The position numbers and the translations under genes are program-made. Below the pieces are notes generated by a model that saw only the letters and a program-made list of their open reading frames with translations, did not search any database and was not told the DNA's origin. Shown here piece by piece: positions 60,756 to 64,000 of a stretch of 64,000 nt of DNA (within the stretch, counting starts at the first letter, position 1; each line of letters starts with the position of its first letter). Source of the DNA: DATKJS01 sp050015275 (GTDB lineage: Bacteria; Acidobacteriota; Aminicenantia; Aminicenantales; Saccharicenantaceae). The stretch is from contig JBEKBS010000003.1 in NCBI GenBank assembly GCA_050015275.1, forward strand, positions 81,439 to 145,438, given 5' to 3'.

Positions 60756-61106
60756 CCGGCGGGGAGCGGCAGGGAGCGGAGTCTTGGGAGCGACCATCAG
60801 AAGCGTGGCGGAGTATCTCGGAGCCACGCTTCTGGGAAATATCCGGAACAAGTTTTAGATCTTGGGCGGAGTGACTCGAACCCGCGCTTTTAGGAAATAT
60901 CTTAAACGAGTCTCGGGAAAAAAGGGCCTTCCCCGCCGCCTCGAACGCTTAGCGCATGAAATGACGAGATAGAGGCCCGCGAGGTCAGATACGAGCTGGC
61001 TCGATCCGGGCTATTTACTTTTTAAGATTTATTATCTATATTTCCCTCACGATCGACATCCTAGAGTCAACATGCAAGGATAGACTCACGTAGTGAAAGG
61101 TCTCAC
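60756..61106 (+). repeat. Non-coding region with degenerate direct repeats and an inverted repeat
   Basis: 351 bases without a convincing gene. A 44-base unit at 60810-60853 recurs without gaps at 60868-60911 (33 of 44 bases alike, offset 58); weaker relatives begin near 60778 and 60939. A perfect 12-base inverted repeat CAGAAGCGTGGC / GCCACGCTTCTG lies at 60798-60809 and 60823-60834. The right end (61012-61048) is unusually AT-rich and holds a promoter. No T-tract follows the hairpin, so it is not a standard terminator. Confidence 0.6.
61014..61042 (+). promoter_or_regulatory. Promoter of the second sodium/solute symporter
   Basis: TTTACT (61014-61019), 17-nt spacer, TATATT (61037-61042) in the AT-rich stretch, 65 bases before the start codon. 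Confidence 0.5.
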
Positions 61107-62915
61107 ATGGGCTTACAAACATTGGATTGGATAACCCTGAGCCTGTATTTTCTCCTGATCATGGGCGTCGCCTGGTGGGTCATCCGCAAGAGAAAAGACA
61201 CCGCTGCCGATTATTTCCTGGCTGGCCGGAACCTCGGCTGGTGGATCATCGGCGCCTCGATCTTCGCCTCGAACATCGGCTCGGAACACATCGTGGGACT
61301 GGCCGGGACCGGGGCGACGGACGGAGTCGCGATGGCCCACTACGAACTGCACGCCTGGTGCCTGCTCGTGCTGGCCTGGGTCTTCGTGCCTTTCTATGCC
61401 CGGTCGCTCGTCTTCACCATGCCGGAGTTCCTGGAGCGGCGTTTTTCCAGCCATTCGCGATACGTCCTGTCCATCGTGTCGTTGATCACCTTCGTCGTGT
61501 CCAAGATCGCCGTCGGCATCTTCGCCGGCGGCGTCGTATTCGCCACGCTGCTCCCGGAGCTCCACCTCACCCTGGGCGGCCTTCATCTGAACAGCTTCTG
61601 GATGGGCTCGGTCCTGGTCATCGTCCTGACGGGGCTCTACACCATACTGGGCGGGATGCGGGCGGTCGCCTACAACGACGCCGTCCAGGTCATCGTCCTG
61701 ATCGCAGGTTCCGTCACGCTGACGGTCTACGGCCTGGTCAAGCTGGGCGGCTGGAGCGAGCTGCGGGCGATCTGCGGCTCGGACATGTTCAACCTCTGGA
61801 AACCCCTCATCCCCCACGGGGTCATCGGGACCTGGGCGCCGGTGCTGGCCAAGAACGCCGCCGGCCAGGTCGTGAAGGAGGCCTGGTATTTCAATGGCTA
61901 TTACCCCTGGCTGGGGATGCTTTTCTGCGCCCCGATCATCGGGCTGTGGTACTGGTGCACCGACCAGTATATCGTCCAGCGGGCCTTGGGCGCCCCGAAC
62001 GAGCGGACCGCCCGCCGCGGCAGCATCTTCGCCGGGATCCTGAAGATCCTACCCGTGTACTTGTTCATCGTCCCGGGGTTGATCGCCTTCGCCCTGGCCA
62101 AGAGCGGCAAGGTCCCTGGGCTGGAGGCCATGGTGGGAGCGGATGGGCGCGCCATCCCGCATGTGGCCCAGGCCGCCTTCCCGATGATGGTCAAGTACAT
62201 GCTGCCGACCGGGCTGCGGGGTCTCGTCGTGGCCGGGCTGCTGTCCGCCCTGATGGGTTCGCTGGCCGGAGTTTTCAACGCCTGCTCGACACTATTCACC
62301 GTCGACCTTTACTCGAAGTGGAAGCCCCAGGCCTCGCAGCACCAGATCGTGCGCACGGGCCGCATCGCCACCGGCGTCATGGTGTTCGTCGCCCTGATGT
62401 GGATCCCGGTCATCCAAGGAGCCCGCGGCTTGTACAATTACCTGCAGTCGGTGCAGGGCTATTTGGCGCCGCCGATCTTTGTCGTGTTCTTCTTTGGCGT
62501 TTTTTGGAAGCGCCTGAACGCCAAAGGCTGCTTCTGGGCCCTGATCGTGGGTTTTGCCCTCGGCTTATCCCGGATGCTGGTGGACACCCCCGTCGCGCTG
62601 GGCCTGTTCGGGTACGTCGACGCGGCCAAGACGATCGCCAAGGGCTATCCCGAGGGGTCGTTCCTCTGGATCGTCAACAACATCTATTTCCAGTACTTCA
62701 GCGTCCTCATTACGATTGTCTCGATCATCGTGATGATCGTCGTCAGCTACGCGACGAGTGAGCCGGATTACGGGAAGATCAAGAGCCTGGCGTTCGGCAC
62801 CGCGACGGAGGAAGATCGCCGGCGCACCCGGGCGAGCTGGGATTGGCACGACCTGCTGTCCTCCGCCGTTATCCTGGCGTTCATCCTCGCGGCGTACCTG
62901 TACTTCAGAGGATGA
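61107..62915 (+). CDS. Sodium/solute symporter (SGLT-like)
   Basis: 602 aa, about 14 membrane segments. Early segments AADYFLAGRNLGWWIIGASIFASNIGSEHIVGLAGTG and the MPEFLERRFSSHSRY loop are those of the sodium/glucose (SGLT/vSGLT) branch; GLYTILGGMRAVAYNDAVQVIVL is the conserved helix 5-6 region and DQYIVQRALGAPNERTARRGS a loop after helix 7. It should import sugars with Na+. It differs from the symporter at 36.3-38.1 kb, and so probably carries another substrate. AAAGG lies upstream of the ATG. No linked glycosidase follows. Confidence 0.9.
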   Translation: MGLQTLDWITLSLYFLLIMGVAWWVIRKRKDTAADYFLAGRNLGWWIIGASIFASNIGSEHIVGLAGTGATDGVAMAHYELHAWCLLVLAWVFVPFYARSLVFTMPEFLERRFSSHSRYVLSIVSLITFVVSKIAVGIFAGGVVFATLLPELHLTLGGLHLNSFWMGSVLVIVLTGLYTILGGMRAVAYNDAVQVIVLIAGSVTLTVYGLVKLGGWSELRAICGSDMFNLWKPLIPHGVIGTWAPVLAKNAAGQVVKEAWYFNGYYPWLGMLFCAPIIGLWYWCTDQYIVQRALGAPNERTARRGSIFAGILKILPVYLFIVPGLIAFALAKSGKVPGLEAMVGADGRAIPHVAQAAFPMMVKYMLPTGLRGLVVAGLLSALMGSLAGVFNACSTLFTVDLYSKWKPQASQHQIVRTGRIATGVMVFVALMWIPVIQGARGLYNYLQSVQGYLAPPIFVVFFFGVFWKRLNAKGCFWALIVGFALGLSRMLVDTPVALGLFGYVDAAKTIAKGYPEGSFLWIVNNIYFQYFSVLITIVSIIVMIVVSYATSEPDYGKIKSLAFGTATEEDRRRTRASWDWHDLLSSAVILAFILAAYLYFRG

Positions 62916-63033
62916 GCGCTGCTCTCCTCCTCTTCATGACCGCCAACAAAGCAAAATGTACGTCGGAAAACCGGGCCGAAAAAGAACCGAACGTGTTCGC
63001 TCGCCGACACAGCCAGAAGCCGGGGCGGGAAGA

Positions 63034-63063
63034 TTGACCTTGGCGGCGAGTGCTTGATATATT
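63034..63063 (+). promoter_or_regulatory. Promoter of the S9 peptidase gene
   Basis: TTGACC (63034-63039), 18-nt spacer, TATATT (63058-63063), 50 bases before ATG 63114. Confidence 0.55.
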
Positions 63064-63113
63064 CAAGGGCCCATGGCCATCGATCTCGATCGCATCTCCC
63101 GGGAGGAAATTTC

Positions 63114-64000
63114 ATGAAATACCGTTATGCCGTCGTCCGTCCGGTCTTCCTTTTCAGCCTCTGCATCCTGGTTGTGGCGTCGGCCGCGAGCCTCGCTGTC
63201 GCCGCCAAGAAGCCCCTCTCCTACGACGCCTACGACGGCTGGCGGTCGATCCAAGGGACGCAGCTTTCCCGGGACGGCCGGTGGCTCGTCTATGCCCTCG
63301 TCCCCCAGGACGGCGACGGCGAGCTCGTCGCGCTCGACCTGAAGGCCGGCAAGGAATTCCGCGCGCCGCGAGGCAAGCAGCCCGTGATCACGGCCGACGG
63401 CTGGTTCGTCGTCTTCACAGTCGCCCCCCTCAAGGCCGACGTGGACAAGGCCAAGAAGGACAAGAAGAAACCCGAGGAGCAGCCCAAGTCCGGCCTCGGG
63501 ATCATGGACCTTGCCACGGGCGAGGTCGCCACGGTCGACAGGGTCAAGAGCTTCAAGGTCCCGGAGGAGTCCGGCGTCGCGATAGCCTACCTTATGGAAC
63601 CGCCGGTCAAGTCCCCTGACGAGAAAAAGGCCGGCGATAAAAAGGAAGAGGCCAAGGACGAGAAGAAGAAGGAGGAGAAGAAAAAGGAACCCGGGACGGA
63701 TCTCGTCATCCGCGACCTCGGGACGGGCAAAGAAACCAAGGTCGCGGAGGTCGTCGAGTACGCCTGGCCGAAGAACGGCACCTGGCTGGCCTACGGCATC
63801 TCCTCCAAGACCCCGGAAAACGACGGCGCCTTCGCCCGGGAAACGGCCTCCGGAAAGACCGCGACGCTCCTCAAGGGTCTCGGAAATTACAAGGGCTTCG
63901 CCTTCGACGAGAAGGGCGGCCAGCTGGCGTTCACCTGCGACCGGGACGACTACAAGTCGGAGAGATCGGTCTCCAAGCTCTATTACTGGGTCCCGGCGGC
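63114..64000 (+). CDS. S9-family (prolyl oligopeptidase-like) peptidase, N-terminal part
   Basis: The gene runs off the right edge; 295 residues are visible. Signal peptide (hydrophobic about 9-29, AVAA cleavage). Next come propeller blades (SYDAYDGWRSIQGTQLSRDGRWLVYAL) as in S9 exopeptidases of Acidobacteriota-type bacteria. A strongly charged Lys/Glu insert is at about 162-198, then more blades (FAFDEKGGQLAFTCDRDDY). The catalytic alpha/beta-hydrolase half would lie beyond the window, so activity cannot be judged. Ribosome site GGGAGGAAAT gives the start; its own promoter is upstream. Confidence 0.8.
   Translation, partial: MKYRYAVVRPVFLFSLCILVVASAASLAVAAKKPLSYDAYDGWRSIQGTQLSRDGRWLVYALVPQDGDGELVALDLKAGKEFRAPRGKQPVITADGWFVVFTVAPLKADVDKAKKDKKKPEEQPKSGLGIMDLATGEVATVDRVKSFKVPEESGVAIAYLMEPPVKSPDEKKAGDKKEEAKDEKKKEEKKKEPGTDLVIRDLGTGKETKVAEVVEYAWPKNGTWLAYGISSKTPENDGAFARETASGKTATLLKGLGNYKGFAFDEKGGQLAFTCDRDDYKSERSVSKLYYWVPA

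Noticed and set aside
60798..60834. Inverted repeat as an intrinsic terminator of the phosphoesterase gene
   Set aside because: The 12-bp stem is strong, but no run of T follows it, and its loop is 13 bases, longer than usual.
60868..60893. Possible tRNA T-arm because of ACTCGAACCCGCG
   Set aside because: No acceptor, D or anticodon arm can be formed around it. The words belong to the degenerate direct repeat in this region.

Overview
This is a 64 kb stretch of a GC-rich (about 65 %) bacterial chromosome. It is tightly packed, with both strands used, many 1-4 nt stop/start overlaps, and no rRNA, tRNA, insertion sequence, phage or CRISPR array that I can see. The gene content (many secreted peptidases of families M16, S9 and S41/tricorn; many secreted glycosidases GH2, GH27, GH29 and GH38; Tat-exported enzymes; Na+/solute symporters; DUF5009, DUF6599 and TIGR04076 proteins) resembles Candidatus Aminicenantes or another Acidobacteriota-like heterotroph. 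That placement is inference from gene content, with no marker gene behind it.

Layout. 1-9.1 kb: end of a HAD-IB phosphatase gene, a DUF3943 envelope protein, a fossil of a formylglycine-generating-enzyme domain, an RNB ribonuclease, an active/inactive M16 peptidase pair, a secreted protein, and metK behind a SAM-I/IV-type riboswitch and terminator. 9-16.6 kb (minus): membrane-anchored methyltransferase, addB and addA in one overlapping operon. 16.7-21.6 kb (minus): a GH27 alpha-galactosidase and a tricorn-type protease. 21.7-29 kb: a leaderless small gene, an orphan sugar-binding lipoprotein, a GH38 alpha-mannosidase, a TIGR04076 gene, a 98-aa protein and a Tat-exported GH2 enzyme. 29-34.4 kb: an alpha/beta hydrolase, then a tight operon of three extended SDR oxidoreductases, a PAP2 membrane enzyme and a broken CAAX-type protease gene. 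34.4-42.3 kb (minus): CstA, a sodium/solute symporter, aquaporin Z, and two tandem GH29 fucosidases. 42.4-46.7 kb: a MacAB-like efflux/export operon (adaptor, ATPase, two permeases). 46.8-53.5 kb: a second GH27, a metallophosphoesterase with a barrel-like tail, a NYN/LOTUS protein, a Tat-exported sugar isomerase and a DUF5009 acyltransferase-like protein. 53.6-56.2 kb: DUF47 regulator, Pit phosphate transporter and a DUF6599 protein. 56.3-64 kb: a small Cys-rich protein, two lipoproteins (the second a propeller plus phosphoesterase), a degenerate repeat region, a second sodium/solute symporter and the start of an S9 peptidase.

Taken together, the window describes a cell that digests host- or biofilm-derived glycans and peptides outside the cytoplasm, takes up the products through sodium symporters and CstA, and keeps several phosphate-handling enzymes. 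The clearest regulatory element is the riboswitch before metK: the aptamer helices, a P3-loop pseudoknot, a terminator and an 11-bp antiterminator can all be drawn by hand. Nearly every transcription unit has a readable sigma-70-type promoter, and several share the unusual form TANAATGG. I found no large undescribed defence or biosynthetic system. The best leads are the riboswitch variant, the SDR/PAP2/CAAX gene cluster, the repeat region at 60.8-60.95 kb, and the metallophosphoesterase/barrel protein.
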